Positions 1 through 9,255 are shown, counted from the stretch's first letter. The stretch is DNA of 64,000 nt from Mycolicibacterium llatzerense (GCF_000878195.1 NZ_JXST01000011.1:80032-144031); one strand, 5' to 3'. Numbers and translations: made by a program. The notes: a model not told the origin generated them from the sequence alone.

Positions 1-1
1 A

Positions 2-1042
2 CGAGTGATCACGGTGGCGGTGTTGATCGCGCAGACGATCCTGGTCATCGCCTCCACTCGCCTGCTCGGCCTGATCACCTCCGGCGCGGTGGGACTGGAA
101 CTCGCCATCATCGTGCTGATCGTGGTCGCGCTGGGGATCGTCATGGCCATCACCGGCGACAGCAATGTCGACAACCTGACCAGCCGTGGAATCGCGTCGT
201 CTTCCCCCGACTACTTCGCGGTCGGCGGCGGGTTGATGGCCGGCATGGTCATGGGGCTCACCACGCTTGTCGGTTTCGACTCGGCCGCGAACCTGGCCGA
301 GGAGGCCAAGGATCCGTTCCGGAGCGTGCCGCGCGCCATCGTGGCGTCGGTCATTGCGGCGGGTGTGGCCGGTCTGGTGTTCCTCATCGCCCTGACCATC
401 GCGATCAAGGACGTCGGCGCGGTGAGCCACAGTGGTGCGCCGGTGGCCATGATCGTCCGCGAGCAGCTCGGATCCTTCACCGAACGAATCCTGTTGGCAG
501 GCATTGCCTTTGCCATGTTCGGTGCCGGCATGGTGGTGATGGCGGCGTGTTCGAGGCAGGTTTTCGCGATGGCACGTGACGACCGCTTCCCCGCCCACGC
601 GCTGATGCGTCGGGTCAATCCACGCACCCAGACACCGGTTCCCGCGACCTTGCTGATTCTGATCGTCGGGGTGGTGCTGATGGTGACCTTGCGCGGCGGG
701 GCGCTCATCCAGCTGATCATTGCGTCGACGATCCTGCCGGCGCTGATCTACGGAGCCATCGTCGTGCTGTACCTCGCCGTCCGGAAACGTCTGGAGCACA
801 AGGAAGGTGGGTTTGGGCTGGGCCGCTTCGAACTGCCCGTCGCCGCCGTCGCACTGATCTGGGTGGTCTTCGCACTCTTCGTTCTCGTGACACCCGAATC
901 CGCGCGGGTACCCAGCTTCATCGTGCTCGGCCTCATCGCCGTCGGCCTCGGATACTTCGTCAAGATGTTGGTCTTCAATCGCGAGGTGCTCGACACCGAG
1001 CCCGGTATCGACGAATTCGCCGTGGCAGCGGCCGACCGATGA
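2..1042 (+). CDS. APC-superfamily amino acid permease, C-terminal part
   Basis: The frame is open from the left edge of the window, so this is the 3' part of a gene that begins upstream; the GTG at 5 is internal. The roughly 345 visible residues carry about eight hydrophobic helices and the cytoplasmic segment GFDSAANLAEEAKDPFRSVPRA, shortened here to its core AANLAEEAKDP, which is the typical loop of APC transporters after the helix that lines the substrate site. A cytoplasmic RQVFAMARDDRFPAH segment and two final helices follow, as in the family. It should import an amino acid or amine by proton symport at the inner membrane. Its stop overlaps the next start by four bases (ATGA), so it is translationally coupled to the flavoprotein gene, which may act on the imported compound. 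Substrate unknown. Confidence 0.85.
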   Translation, partial: RVITVAVLIAQTILVIASTRLLGLITSGAVGLELAIIVLIVVALGIVMAITGDSNVDNLTSRGIASSSPDYFAVGGGLMAGMVMGLTTLVGFDSAANLAEEAKDPFRSVPRAIVASVIAAGVAGLVFLIALTIAIKDVGAVSHSGAPVAMIVREQLGSFTERILLAGIAFAMFGAGMVVMAACSRQVFAMARDDRFPAHALMRRVNPRTQTPVPATLLILIVGVVLMVTLRGGALIQLIIASTILPALIYGAIVVLYLAVRKRLEHKEGGFGLGRFELPVAAVALIWVVFALFVLVTPESARVPSFIVLGLIAVGLGYFVKMLVFNREVLDTEPGIDEFAVAAADR

Positions 1043-2424
1043 TCCCGTTGTCGTCCCGACCGGGGACGCTCACCGGACGGGTGGTGTGCGCGGATGACGC
1101 CGAATACGCCACAGCGTGCGCCGGATACAATCTGCTCTACACCAACCGGCCCGCGGCCATCGTATTTGCCAGGGAAACAACAGATGTCGTCAACGCTTTG
1201 GCGTGGGCACGCCACCACGGTATGCCGGTCCGCGCGCGCAGCGGACGGCACTGCCTCGAAGGTTGGTCCACCGTCGACGACGGTCTGGTGATCGACGTCA
1301 GCGAGATCAAGTCGGTGACCGTCGACGCCGCGGCCAGGACCGCCACGGTCGGCGCCGGTCTCAATCAGTCCGAGACGGTCGCCGCACTGGGCGAGGCCGG
1401 CTTCGCCACCGCGACCGGAACCGAGGGCACCGTCGGGCTGGTCGGCGCGACGCTCGGCGGCGGCTTCGGGCTACTTACCCGGGCCTTCGGGATGGCGTGC
1501 GACAACCTGGTCGCCGCCGAGGTCGTCGTCGCCTCAGGTACCGGCGGCGCCGAGTCGGTTACCGCGGACCTGAACTCCAACCCGGATCTGTTGTGGGCCC
1601 TCCGGGGCGCCGGCAACGGCAATTTCGGCATCGTGACGTCACTGACCTACGCGATTCATCCACTGGCACAGACCATTTACATCGTCGCCAAGTGGTCCGG
1701 ACTCGACGACCTGCCGGCGGTTTTCCAGGCATGGCAACACTGCGCACCATTCCTGGATCATCGCCTCACCACTCAATTGGAGATCCTGCGTGACCAGATT
1801 TCGATGATCGGCGTCCTCGTGTCCGGTTCGGAGACCGAGGCGCTGCAGATCCTGGCGCCGATCCTGTCTGTGGGCACACCCCGCGTCGAGGCGACGGCCG
1901 CGGATTGGGCCGGCACGTACGCCGGTTTTCAGATACCCGCCGAAGACGAAGCCGCGAATTGGAAGTTCTTGTCACAGTTCATCTCTCAGCCTTTTCCGCC
2001 CGAGGCCGTGCAGGTCATCGGCACCTACATGGCGGCTGCGCCCACCTCCACCTGCAACTACTTCACCAATGCGCTGGGTGGCGCAGTCACTATCAGCGAG
2101 CCACGCGGCGGCGCGGCCTACGCTCACCGCAACGCCCTCTTCTACGCCGAACCCGGCGCGGGGTGGGGCGTTCGCGGCGACATTCCCGCATCCGTTGACC
2201 CACTGACGGCGACCTGCCTGACCTGGATCGCCAAGTTCGGAGAAGCCTTGCAGCCCTTCACAACCGGCGCCTACACCAATGTCCCCAACGCCGGGATGCC
2301 CGACTGGGAGCATGCGTATTGGGGAGCAAATGTCGACCGGCTGCGTGCCATCAAGGCCAAGTACGATCCGGAAAATACATTCCAGTTCGAGCAGGGCATC
2401 ACCCCCGCGAAAGCGCATTCATGA
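1039..2424 (+). CDS. FAD-linked oxidoreductase, PCMH/BBE type
   Basis: A 461-residue protein of the berberine-bridge-enzyme/6-hydroxynicotine oxidase group. Residues about 35-210 form the PCMH-type FAD domain: the segment RARSGRHCLEGWS holds His71, the usual site of the 8-alpha-histidyl FAD link, and the GATLGGGFGLLTRAFG stretch binds the pyrophosphate. The second attachment Cys found in bicovalent members (GxCxxVG) is replaced by GTVGLVG, so one covalent bond is expected. The C-terminal BBE motif YWGANVDRLRAIKAKYDP with the final F-Q-F-E-Q is present. No signal peptide, so cytoplasmic. It overlaps the upstream permease by 4 bp. Likely an oxidase of an amine, alcohol or sugar-like compound that the permease supplies; the substrate cannot be read from sequence. 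Confidence 0.85.
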   Translation: MIPLSSRPGTLTGRVVCADDAEYATACAGYNLLYTNRPAAIVFARETTDVVNALAWARHHGMPVRARSGRHCLEGWSTVDDGLVIDVSEIKSVTVDAAARTATVGAGLNQSETVAALGEAGFATATGTEGTVGLVGATLGGGFGLLTRAFGMACDNLVAAEVVVASGTGGAESVTADLNSNPDLLWALRGAGNGNFGIVTSLTYAIHPLAQTIYIVAKWSGLDDLPAVFQAWQHCAPFLDHRLTTQLEILRDQISMIGVLVSGSETEALQILAPILSVGTPRVEATAADWAGTYAGFQIPAEDEAANWKFLSQFISQPFPPEAVQVIGTYMAAAPTSTCNYFTNALGGAVTISEPRGGAAYAHRNALFYAEPGAGWGVRGDIPASVDPLTATCLTWIAKFGEALQPFTTGAYTNVPNAGMPDWEHAYWGANVDRLRAIKAKYDPENTFQFEQGITPAKAHS

Positions 2425-2673
2425 TATTTCTCGCGAGCAGACATAAAGCTGACGTTTTCCACACGAATGCGATAGTTCTACGTCGTTCCGACAATTGCAG
2501 AAAAAGTGCAACAACCAACTCGGTTCACTTGGCAGCGACCCGCTGAATAGTGGAGAACCGCTGATAGGCGGCGAGTTTCAATCTCGCTGACTGGGAAGTA
2601 GCAATTGTAAAGCCCGCCCGTGTCGATACGTTATTGCCGCCACACGTCCGTGGTATCGCGAGGGGAGTTTTCG

Positions 2674-3179
2674 GTGAAGCGCTTGTCCGGCATGGATGCC
2701 ATGTTCTTGTCCATGGAGGGCACCGAATGGCCTCAGCACACGCTGGGGTTGATGATTCTGGACCCCAGCGACGCATGCTGAACCTGGTGTTCAAGGGCTT
2801 CCGCGCCGCCAAGCTCGAGGACAAGCTGCCGCTGGCCAGCAACCTCATCGTCTCGAACGTGCCCGGGCCGCAGCTCCAGCTGTACATGGCCGGCGCCAAG
2901 ATCGAGCACATCGTGCCCGTCGGTCCACTCACCGTCGGCATGGGCATCAACGTCACCGTCTTCAGCTACGACGGCAACGTCGACGTCGGTATTCAGGCTG
3001 ATCCGGACCTCGTCGAGGACCCTTGGGAGATCCTCGATGGCGCCAAGGCCGAACTCGACCGGCTGCTCGCCGCATCCGGCTGGGTGGCGCCCGCACCGAA
3101 GACGGACGCTCCGGCCGCCAAGCAAAAAGCAGACGCCGCAGTCCCACCGGGTGGGAGTTCTTCCGGCAGCGCCGAATAG
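2674..3179 (+). pseudogene. WS/DGAT acyltransferase remnant with internal deletion
   Basis: Two pieces of one wax ester synthase/diacylglycerol acyltransferase lie in different frames. The N-terminal piece starts at GTG 2674 and reads KRLSGMDAMFLSMEGTEWPQ and on to ILDPSDA before a TGA at 2779-2781. The C-terminal piece, in the frame of 2634-3179, starts making sense near 2772 and carries NLIVSNVPGPQLQLYMAGA and VGPLTVGMGINVTVFSYDG, the conserved end of the family, then a low-complexity tail. A normal enzyme has about 460 residues; here some 270 residues between about position 34 and 310 are gone, including the catalytic HHxxxDG motif. The protein cannot be an active acyltransferase. The junction near 2770-2780 is a deletion plus frame change. 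An open frame with an ATG at 2634 exists but begins with sequence unrelated to the family. Confidence 0.85.
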
Positions 3180-3229
3180 ATGTGATTGCCTGCACACGAG
3201 GGCGGACGCGACAGCGATCCGCGCCCTGA

Positions 3230-4027
<798 letters not shown>

Positions 4028-4141
4028 CTCGCGGAATTCTGGGCCATCGCTTCCGGGAGTCGCCGGGCACCGCCTAGTCCGGTATCCCGGTCAGCGGCAC
4101 ACACCGCGTCCCGACGGTTGACGCAGTAGCGATGATTGATC

Positions 4142-4993
4142 ATGGCAAACTCCGGACCGTTCCCGTCCTGGGACTCGCTCCCCAACTGGGATGCGTTCAA
4201 GCCGCTGGACGCACTGTCGTCGTTCTTGTCATCGACCGCTGGCAGCGCGCTCACCAGCGGGCCGGCCGGGGCCTACAAGAGTCTGTTCGACACGTTGCGC
4301 AAACAGGTCGTCGGCCGCCAGATGACCGTCAAGCTCAAGTCCGGCGAGATGACGCTGACGGTCACCGCGATCGACGCCTATCTCGACATGCGCAGTCTGT
4401 CGGTCGGACAACTGGGCGACGTCTCCATCTCGGCGTCCGAGATCGTTTGGAACGGATGGCAATTCGACAAGACCACTGCCGTCCTGCACAACGTGCACAT
4501 CAAACCCAGCAACACGCCGGTGCTGGTTGCGGCACCGCTCGACCTGACCATCGAAATTTCCACCACGGCGCTCGACAAGATGATCGACAAGGCGTCGTCG
4601 CTGCTGGGTCGTGCCGCGCCGGGGCTGCTCGGCCAGATCGACACCGATGGGGTCGCTCAAATCCGTTGGGCCAGAATGCCTGACATCGGTCACCTCGAGG
4701 TCGACGCGACCATCGACGGGTCGACGCTGTTGATCAAACCGAAAATGGTCGCGCTGCGCAAAGCCCGGTGGCACCTGCCGAACCGCTTGCCTGCCTACCG
4801 GATTCAGCTGCCGAAGCTGCCCCGCGAACTCACACCGACGTCCGTCAGCTTCAGTCCGGAAACCTTGCAGCTGACCGGCCGGATGCCGCAGTGGCGGGTC
4901 GAGGTGCCGCGGCGGCGGATCGAAGAGGCCATCAGCCAACTCAACCAGGTGGGCAAGTCGCTCAACCTGAGCCGGCTGGGCCGCGCGCTCTAG
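4142..4993 (+). CDS. LmeA-like (DUF2993) lipid-binding protein without signal peptide
   Basis: About 283 residues. The middle has the DUF2993 pattern of short amphipathic strands (AYLDMRSLSVGQLGDVSIS, then IVWNGWQFD and a TALDKMIDKA-SSLLG helix), as in LmeA, the mycobacterial periplasmic protein needed for lipomannan elongation. Unlike LmeA, the N-terminus (MANSGPFPSWDSLPNWDAF) is not a signal peptide, so this copy should be cytoplasmic or exported by another route. A TTG at 4136 is also in frame; ATG 4142 is preferred because the residues after it look like a normal N-terminus. The C-terminal part RMPQWRVEVPRRRIEEAI is basic and could touch membranes. It converges on the next gene with a 4-bp stop overlap. 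Function unknown beyond lipid or membrane association. Confidence 0.7.
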   Translation: MANSGPFPSWDSLPNWDAFKPLDALSSFLSSTAGSALTSGPAGAYKSLFDTLRKQVVGRQMTVKLKSGEMTLTVTAIDAYLDMRSLSVGQLGDVSISASEIVWNGWQFDKTTAVLHNVHIKPSNTPVLVAAPLDLTIEISTTALDKMIDKASSLLGRAAPGLLGQIDTDGVAQIRWARMPDIGHLEVDATIDGSTLLIKPKMVALRKARWHLPNRLPAYRIQLPKLPRELTPTSVSFSPETLQLTGRMPQWRVEVPRRRIEEAISQLNQVGKSLNLSRLGRAL

Positions 4994-5970
4994 CCGCCGA
5001 TTGCCGGGATGCGATCTCCGAAGAGCCGCAACGCATTCTCGTAGCCCACCTTACGCCGGTCCGGCTCGTCCATCGGATACGACGCCAGGAAGTTCGCCCC
5101 ATCGACATTGTCGTCCATCGGATAATCCACCGAGAACATGACGCGGTCGGCGCCCATGACCGACAACGTGCATGCCATGGCCGGCGGCGAGAAGTTGCCG
5201 CTCGTGGTGAAGTAGAAGTTGTTCCGCAGGTACTCCGACGGCAGCTTCTCCAAGTGGCCGCCCGAGCCGCCCAGCCCGTAGTAGCGATCGGTACGAAAAG
5301 CCGTGAACGGCAACATCTCTCCGAGATGACCGAGGATCATCTGCAGGTTCGGGTGGCGGTCGAACAGCCCCGAGTAGATCAGCCGCAGCGCGTGCGTGCC
5401 CGCTTCGACGGCGAACCCCCACGACGCCAAGTGCAGACCCTGGTCGACGTACGGCGCGAACCAGGCATCCATCACCGCCGGGTGCGGGGTGGTCGGATGC
5501 AGATAGAGCGGGACACCGAGCGTCTCAGCGGCGGCGAACAGCGGCTCATAGGCGGGGTCGTCCAGGTAGCGGCCGTGGGTGTGGCCGTTGATGAGGGCGC
5601 CCACCAGTCCGAGATCGACGACGGCCCTTTGTAATTCGGCCACCGCCGCCTCGGGATCCTGGGTGGCGAGCGTGGCGAAGCCTCCGAACCGGTTGGGGTA
5701 CTGGCGCACGGTCTCGGCAAGATCGTCGTTGGCGCGGCGCGCGTAGTCGACTGCGAGCGCGGCGTCGTCGTATTCCTGCACGCCCGGGTCGAACAGCGAC
5801 AGGATCTGGAAGTCGATGCCGGCGGTGTCCATCTGCTCCAGCCGGAGCGGCCCGCGATCGTAGAGCCGGTCAAAGCCGGTTCGGTTGTTGGACTCCAGCC
5901 ACGTCGCGACCACGTTGCCGTCGCTCACCGGATTCCAGGCGTAGTGCTCTTCCAGCGCGATCAGATGCAT
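4990..5970 (-). CDS. Amidohydrolase family 2 (ACMSD/gamma-resorcylate decarboxylase-like)
   Basis: A 326-residue TIM-barrel metal-dependent hydrolase or decarboxylase. The start at 5970 gives MHLIALEEHYAW, the typical first strand, where E7/E8 and H9 sit in the place of the first metal ligands of ACMSD-type enzymes. Further ligands are the His in LYLHPTTPH, the His in ILGHLGEMLP, and the Asp in MFSVDYPMDDN near the C-terminus. The pattern IALEEH...GHLGE...SVDYP is shared with 2,6-dihydroxybenzoate decarboxylases and 4-oxalomesaconate hydratase-like enzymes, so removal of CO2 from an aromatic acid is a reasonable guess. Longer in-frame starts upstream add an Arg-rich, unlike-family tail. The gene is 14 bp downstream of the metallo-beta-lactamase-fold gene and probably shares its transcript. 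Confidence 0.85.
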   Translation of the reverse strand: MHLIALEEHYAWNPVSDGNVVATWLESNNRTGFDRLYDRGPLRLEQMDTAGIDFQILSLFDPGVQEYDDAALAVDYARRANDDLAETVRQYPNRFGGFATLATQDPEAAVAELQRAVVDLGLVGALINGHTHGRYLDDPAYEPLFAAAETLGVPLYLHPTTPHPAVMDAWFAPYVDQGLHLASWGFAVEAGTHALRLIYSGLFDRHPNLQMILGHLGEMLPFTAFRTDRYYGLGGSGGHLEKLPSEYLRNNFYFTTSGNFSPPAMACTLSVMGADRVMFSVDYPMDDNVDGANFLASYPMDEPDRRKVGYENALRLFGDRIPAIGG

Positions 5971-5984
5971 AGGCCGAGGATAGG

Positions 5985-7088
5985 TCAGAGAGCGAACACT
6001 TGGCCGTCGCGCGCGACGGTGATCTTGCCCTGGTAACGGCTGCCGATCGCGTCTCGCCACTTCGAGTCGGGCAGGTCGGTGGGCGAATAGTGGCTCAACA
6101 CAACATGCTTGGCGCCCGCGGCTGCCGCGACTTCACCGACCTGCTCGGCGGAGGTGTGCGAACGGACCAGATATCCCGGTGGGAACCTGCTGTTGTTACC
6201 GCCGTCGGCCAGGCTGAACTGCGCCTCATGCACCAGGATGTCGGTGCCCTGCGCCAGCGCGATCAGATTGTCGGACTTGGTCGTGTCGCCCGAGAAGGTC
6301 ACCGACACACCAGATTTCACCAGTTCGAACCGGAAGGCGAAGGCCGGGTACACGTCGTAGTGGCTCACCAGGGTCGCGGTGACCCGCACGTTGTCGTCCA
6401 CCATCACCGGGAATGGGTCGGTGCGCGGCGACCTGTTCCGGTAGTCCGACCCGGGCGGCACGACGACTTCGTTCACGTTGACCAAGCTTTGGATGTCGTC
6501 GGTGCCCATGTCCCGGATGAAGATGTTGCTGGTGTAGGCGAAAGCCCGGTGCAACGCGTCGGTCATGGCCGCGATCCCCGGCGTGGGGCTGGCCGGCTCG
6601 ACGGTCGGTGGGTTGGGGTTGCCGACCTCGCTGGGCGGCAGACCACCGGCCGGGCCGGGCCCGTACACCGTCACCGCGCCCTTGCCCGGCGAGGCGGTGT
6701 AGCCGCCGGACAGGAAGAAGCTGTAGTAGTCGACGATGTGATCGGTGTGCAGGTGCGTGATGAAGAGGCTGCGCAGCTGGTCGAACCTCAGGCCCGCATT
6801 GGTGAATGCGTTCAAAGAGCCCAAGCCACAGTCGATTTGATAGACGTCGTCACCGATCTTGAGCGCCGACGAGATACCCGTCCGGTTGGGCACAGGCGGC
6901 GGACCCGCCTGCACCCCGAGCGTGATCAGTGCGTTCTGCGGCAGCTCACTACCCCGCGGCTCGGCTGAACTGCCCGCCGACGTCGCCAGTGCGGCGCCGC
7001 CGAGCAGTGCGGACACCGAGGCGGTAATCGCGGTCCGCCGGGAGATCGCGTCGACGCTGTCGGCGCAGTCAGGGCCACACCCATGCAT
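5985..7088 (-). CDS. Tat-exported metallo-beta-lactamase-fold hydrolase (RNase Z-like)
   Basis: About 367 residues starting at ATG 7088. A twin-Arg segment SRRTAITASVSALLGGAAL (residues 16-34) ending near ATSA/SSA is a Tat signal. The zinc motif HLHTDH is at 112-117; later ligands are the Asp in VTFSGDTTKSD, the His in ILVHEAQFS and the His in VVLSHYSP. The order and spacing match MBL-fold hydrolases of the RNase Z/arylsulfatase type; the insertion TASPGKGAVTVYGPGPAGG is where these proteins bind substrate. Being exported, it is unlikely to act on tRNA and more likely to cleave a phosphoester or sulfate ester outside the membrane. It lies 50 bp downstream of the GH6 gene on the same strand. 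Confidence 0.85.
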   Translation of the reverse strand: MHGCGPDCADSVDAISRRTAITASVSALLGGAALATSAGSSAEPRGSELPQNALITLGVQAGPPPVPNRTGISSALKIGDDVYQIDCGLGSLNAFTNAGLRFDQLRSLFITHLHTDHIVDYYSFFLSGGYTASPGKGAVTVYGPGPAGGLPPSEVGNPNPPTVEPASPTPGIAAMTDALHRAFAYTSNIFIRDMGTDDIQSLVNVNEVVVPPGSDYRNRSPRTDPFPVMVDDNVRVTATLVSHYDVYPAFAFRFELVKSGVSVTFSGDTTKSDNLIALAQGTDILVHEAQFSLADGGNNSRFPPGYLVRSHTSAEQVGEVAAAAGAKHVVLSHYSPTDLPDSKWRDAIGSRYQGKITVARDGQVFAL

Positions 7089-7138
7089 GACCGCAAGGTA
7101 TCGCCCTTTCGCCGAAACCGCGGTCCCGGCGCGCGGAA

Positions 7139-8155
7139 TCAGTGCGCCGCGTTGCGAGCCAGGTCGATGGCGTACGACCGCACGAAGGTGCCCGCGCCGG
7201 GCTCCCCACGGCCGCACGACCCGTCGGACTCTCCGACCCGCTTGACCCACAGGTACGCGTCGGCGTGTGCGCCGGCGGTATCGGTGGTCGGCGCGGCACC
7301 CAGTGCACGGCCATCGGGGTTGCACCAGTACATCGGGTCGCCCTCGGCCGGCCCGGCGCCGTTGCGCGAGGTGTCGATGACGTAGTGCGCGCCGTTGGTC
7401 AGTCCGGAGATCGCCTCGCCGTAGCCGATTTCCTCACCGGTGGTGAAGTAGTTCGTCGTGTTGAGGCTGAAACCACGCGCCTTCGCGACACCGACGTCGT
7501 TGAGCCGCGAGGCCATCGTCTCGGCGCTGACCCAGCGCGAGTGTCCGGCGTCGATGTAGACCGCCGCGGCCGGGTCGCGGGTCAGGGTGTCGACCGCGTA
7601 GCGGATCAGGTCGAAACGCTCCTGACGCTGACCCGCGGACAGGCAATCGGCCATGGCGAGGGCGTCGGGTTCGACGATGATCGCCGCGGGCGAGCCACCC
7701 AGGCCAGCCGCGACGCTGTCGATCCAGCCCCGGTAGCTGTCGGCCGATCCGAAGCCGCCCGCGGCGTAGCTGCCACAGTCGCGGTGCGGGATGCCGTACA
7801 GAACGAGCACCGGCGTGGCGCCCGCGGCGTTCGCGGCACCGGTGAGCCCGGCGACGGTGCCGCCGACCGTGGAGGCGGGGAACGCCTGATCCAGCCAGTA
7901 GGCCTGCGGCGTATTTGCGATGGCGGTGAGCTCGGCGCTGGGCGGGTCGGCGTGGTCCGCGGCAAGCTTGGCCTTCGAGATCGGGTCCGCGTAGAAGGGC
8001 CGGCCGGCCAGCGGGTTGCCGCCATCGACCAGCCGGATCGCCGGGGCGTCGGCGCGCGGAGCCGGATCGACGGACAGGCCCACGCTCGTGACGGCGGCAA
8101 CAGCGAGGAAAGGAGCAGTCCAGCGGGCAACAACGCCAACAGCTGAGGAGATCAC
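7139..8155 (-). CDS. Secreted glycoside hydrolase family 6 (endo-1,4-beta-glucanase)
   Basis: A 338-residue GH6 protein starting at GTG 8155. Residues 1-35 form a signal peptide (VARWTAPFLAVAAVTSVGL, then an Ala-rich cut region). The GH6 signature HRDCGSYAAGG puts Asp126 where the pKa-modulating Asp lies, and VEPDALA puts Asp164 at the catalytic acid. The segment AYLWVKRVGESDGSCG is the conserved C-terminal substrate loop. It resembles CelA1-type mycobacterial cellulases but has no carbohydrate-binding module. Expected role: cleavage of cellulose or cellulose-like exopolysaccharide outside the cell, perhaps in biofilm remodelling. It is followed at 50 bp by the Tat MBL-fold gene and is divergent from the DUF302 gene. 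Confidence 0.9.
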   Translation of the reverse strand: MISSAVGVVARWTAPFLAVAAVTSVGLSVDPAPRADAPAIRLVDGGNPLAGRPFYADPISKAKLAADHADPPSAELTAIANTPQAYWLDQAFPASTVGGTVAGLTGAANAAGATPVLVLYGIPHRDCGSYAAGGFGSADSYRGWIDSVAAGLGGSPAAIIVEPDALAMADCLSAGQRQERFDLIRYAVDTLTRDPAAAVYIDAGHSRWVSAETMASRLNDVGVAKARGFSLNTTNYFTTGEEIGYGEAISGLTNGAHYVIDTSRNGAGPAEGDPMYWCNPDGRALGAAPTTDTAGAHADAYLWVKRVGESDGSCGRGEPGAGTFVRSYAIDLARNAAH

Positions 8156-8313
8156 CTCAAGGAAAATAGTTCGAGTTGGTCAATAAGCGCCAATCGGGGG
8201 CCAAAGTTGGTGTGCGAGTGATCGATGTGGCGACTTGCCACGCCTACTCGCCTGCAAGGTGACCCGCATCCTGACCCCGCGAACACCAGGATCATCTCGG
8301 CCTTCCTGCGCGC

Positions 8314-8328
8314 CTCCGACAGTCGGAG
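8314..8328 (+). promoter_or_regulatory. 15-bp palindrome covering the DUF302 ribosome binding site
   Basis: CTCCGACAGTCGGAG is a perfect inverted repeat (7-bp arms, one central A). Its last four bases GGAG (8325-8328) are the only good Shine-Dalgarno for the ATG at 8338. In RNA it can fold into a 6-bp stem with a CAG loop that hides the ribosome binding site; in DNA it could be an operator. It lies in the divergent region between the GH6 and DUF302 genes. Confidence 0.45.
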
Positions 8329-8337
8329 TATGTGTGT

Positions 8338-8859
8338 ATGGCGACAAGTGAGGCTCACGAGCTCCCCTTCAGCGGGGTCCGGGTGCGGTTCGACAGTGAC
8401 AAGACGTTCGACGAACTGAGTGCCGACTTGCTGGCCGATATCGGTACCGGGCCCGCGCAGATAACGGATCTCCAGGCGTTGGCAGATCGCGACTGGAACG
8501 CGTTCGCGGCAGACGTCCAGCGCCAGGCCGGGCCGAGCGGTTTCATGTTGATGCACCTGATCGACCACGGTTCCTGGCTCCCAGCAGCCGGCGTAGAACG
8601 CAAGGCCCTCCGCGTCATACTCGGCAATCCGCTCATCGCCATCACCATGATTCGTCACGACCTCACAGCCGGGCTGTTCGCTCCTGTGGAGGTTCTTCTG
8701 ACGAAAGAGGACGACAACCGGAGCGCCCTGACCTACGTCAAGCCGTCGACGCTGATGGTGGTCGAGGAAAACCCGCCGCTGCTGGCGGCGGCACTTGTGT
8801 TGGACGACAAACTCGCCGCCCTGGCCAAGAAGGTCGCGAGCACCGACGACGCTGGATGA
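8338..8859 (+). CDS. DUF302 domain protein
   Basis: About 173 residues. The N-terminal part (GVRVRFDSDKTFDELSADLL then ADIG) and the central ILGNPLIAITMIRHDLTAGLFAPVEVLL with NRSALTYVKPSTLMV are the two halves of the DUF302 fold, a small alpha/beta sandwich seen in many bacteria with unknown function and sometimes linked to periplasmic or haem/thiol proteins. No signal peptide or membrane helix is visible, so it is cytoplasmic. In-frame GTG 8332 is an alternative start; ATG 8338 has GGAG nine bases upstream. The gene stands alone between a divergent cellulase gene and a convergent secreted-protein gene. Confidence 0.75.
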   Translation: MATSEAHELPFSGVRVRFDSDKTFDELSADLLADIGTGPAQITDLQALADRDWNAFAADVQRQAGPSGFMLMHLIDHGSWLPAAGVERKALRVILGNPLIAITMIRHDLTAGLFAPVEVLLTKEDDNRSALTYVKPSTLMVVEENPPLLAAALVLDDKLAALAKKVASTDDAG

Positions 8860-8905
8860 GCTCGGCCGGCGGGTCGGCGCTCCCTCATCACTCCCGATCT
8901 GAGGT

Positions 8906-8946
8906 CGTCAGCTTTCGCTTTCCTTGACGTCAAGGAAAGCCTGACG
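8906..8946. terminator. Strong symmetrical hairpin between convergent genes
   Basis: Positions 8917-8940 form a perfect 24-bp palindrome (left arm GCTTTCCTTGAC, right arm its reverse complement). Outside it CGTCAG (8906-8911) pairs with CTGACG (8941-8946), leaving a 5-base bulge CTTTC on one side. It lies 47 bp after the DUF302 stop and 40 bp after the end of the convergent secreted-protein gene, so a bidirectional terminator is the simplest reading. No U-tract is present, which is common in mycobacteria. Confidence 0.65.
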
Positions 8947-8985
8947 GCTCCCGACGAAACATGTCGACGGAGAGCTGCGCTCGAT

Positions 8986-9255
8986 CTAGCGGTGCCCGCC
9001 ACCGCCGCCACCCCAGTGGTTGATCACGCCCGCGCCGGGATAGAGGTACCACTCGTCGTCGCCGAACGGGAACTCGTCGTTGTCCGCGATGACCGACGGC
9101 GACGCGGCCGGCACCGAAGTTGCACCGCCGACTTCGCTGCCCTGGCAGACGGTGGCTGACGGGTCGCAGATGTCGGCCTGCGCGGCCGGGGCGACAAGGA
9201 TGCCCGCCGCCACACCTGCCGCAGCGAAAAGCGCCGCCCTCTTCTTGAGATCCAT
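8986..9255 (-). CDS. Small secreted protein
   Basis: An 89-residue protein with a clear signal peptide: MDLKKRAALFAAAGVAAGIL followed by VAPAAQA and a cut before DICDP. The mature part is about 60 residues, acidic, with two Cys (ICDPSATVCQ) that can form a disulfide, and ends in a Gly-rich HWGGGGGGHR tail. Such short secreted proteins are common in mycobacteria and have no assigned role. Start ATG 9255 is preceded by GGAAGG on the minus strand. It lies 75 bp downstream of the DUF4189 gene on the same strand; joint expression is possible. Confidence 0.75.
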   Translation of the reverse strand: MDLKKRAALFAAAGVAAGILVAPAAQADICDPSATVCQGSEVGGATSVPAASPSVIADNDEFPFGDDEWYLYPGAGVINHWGGGGGGHR

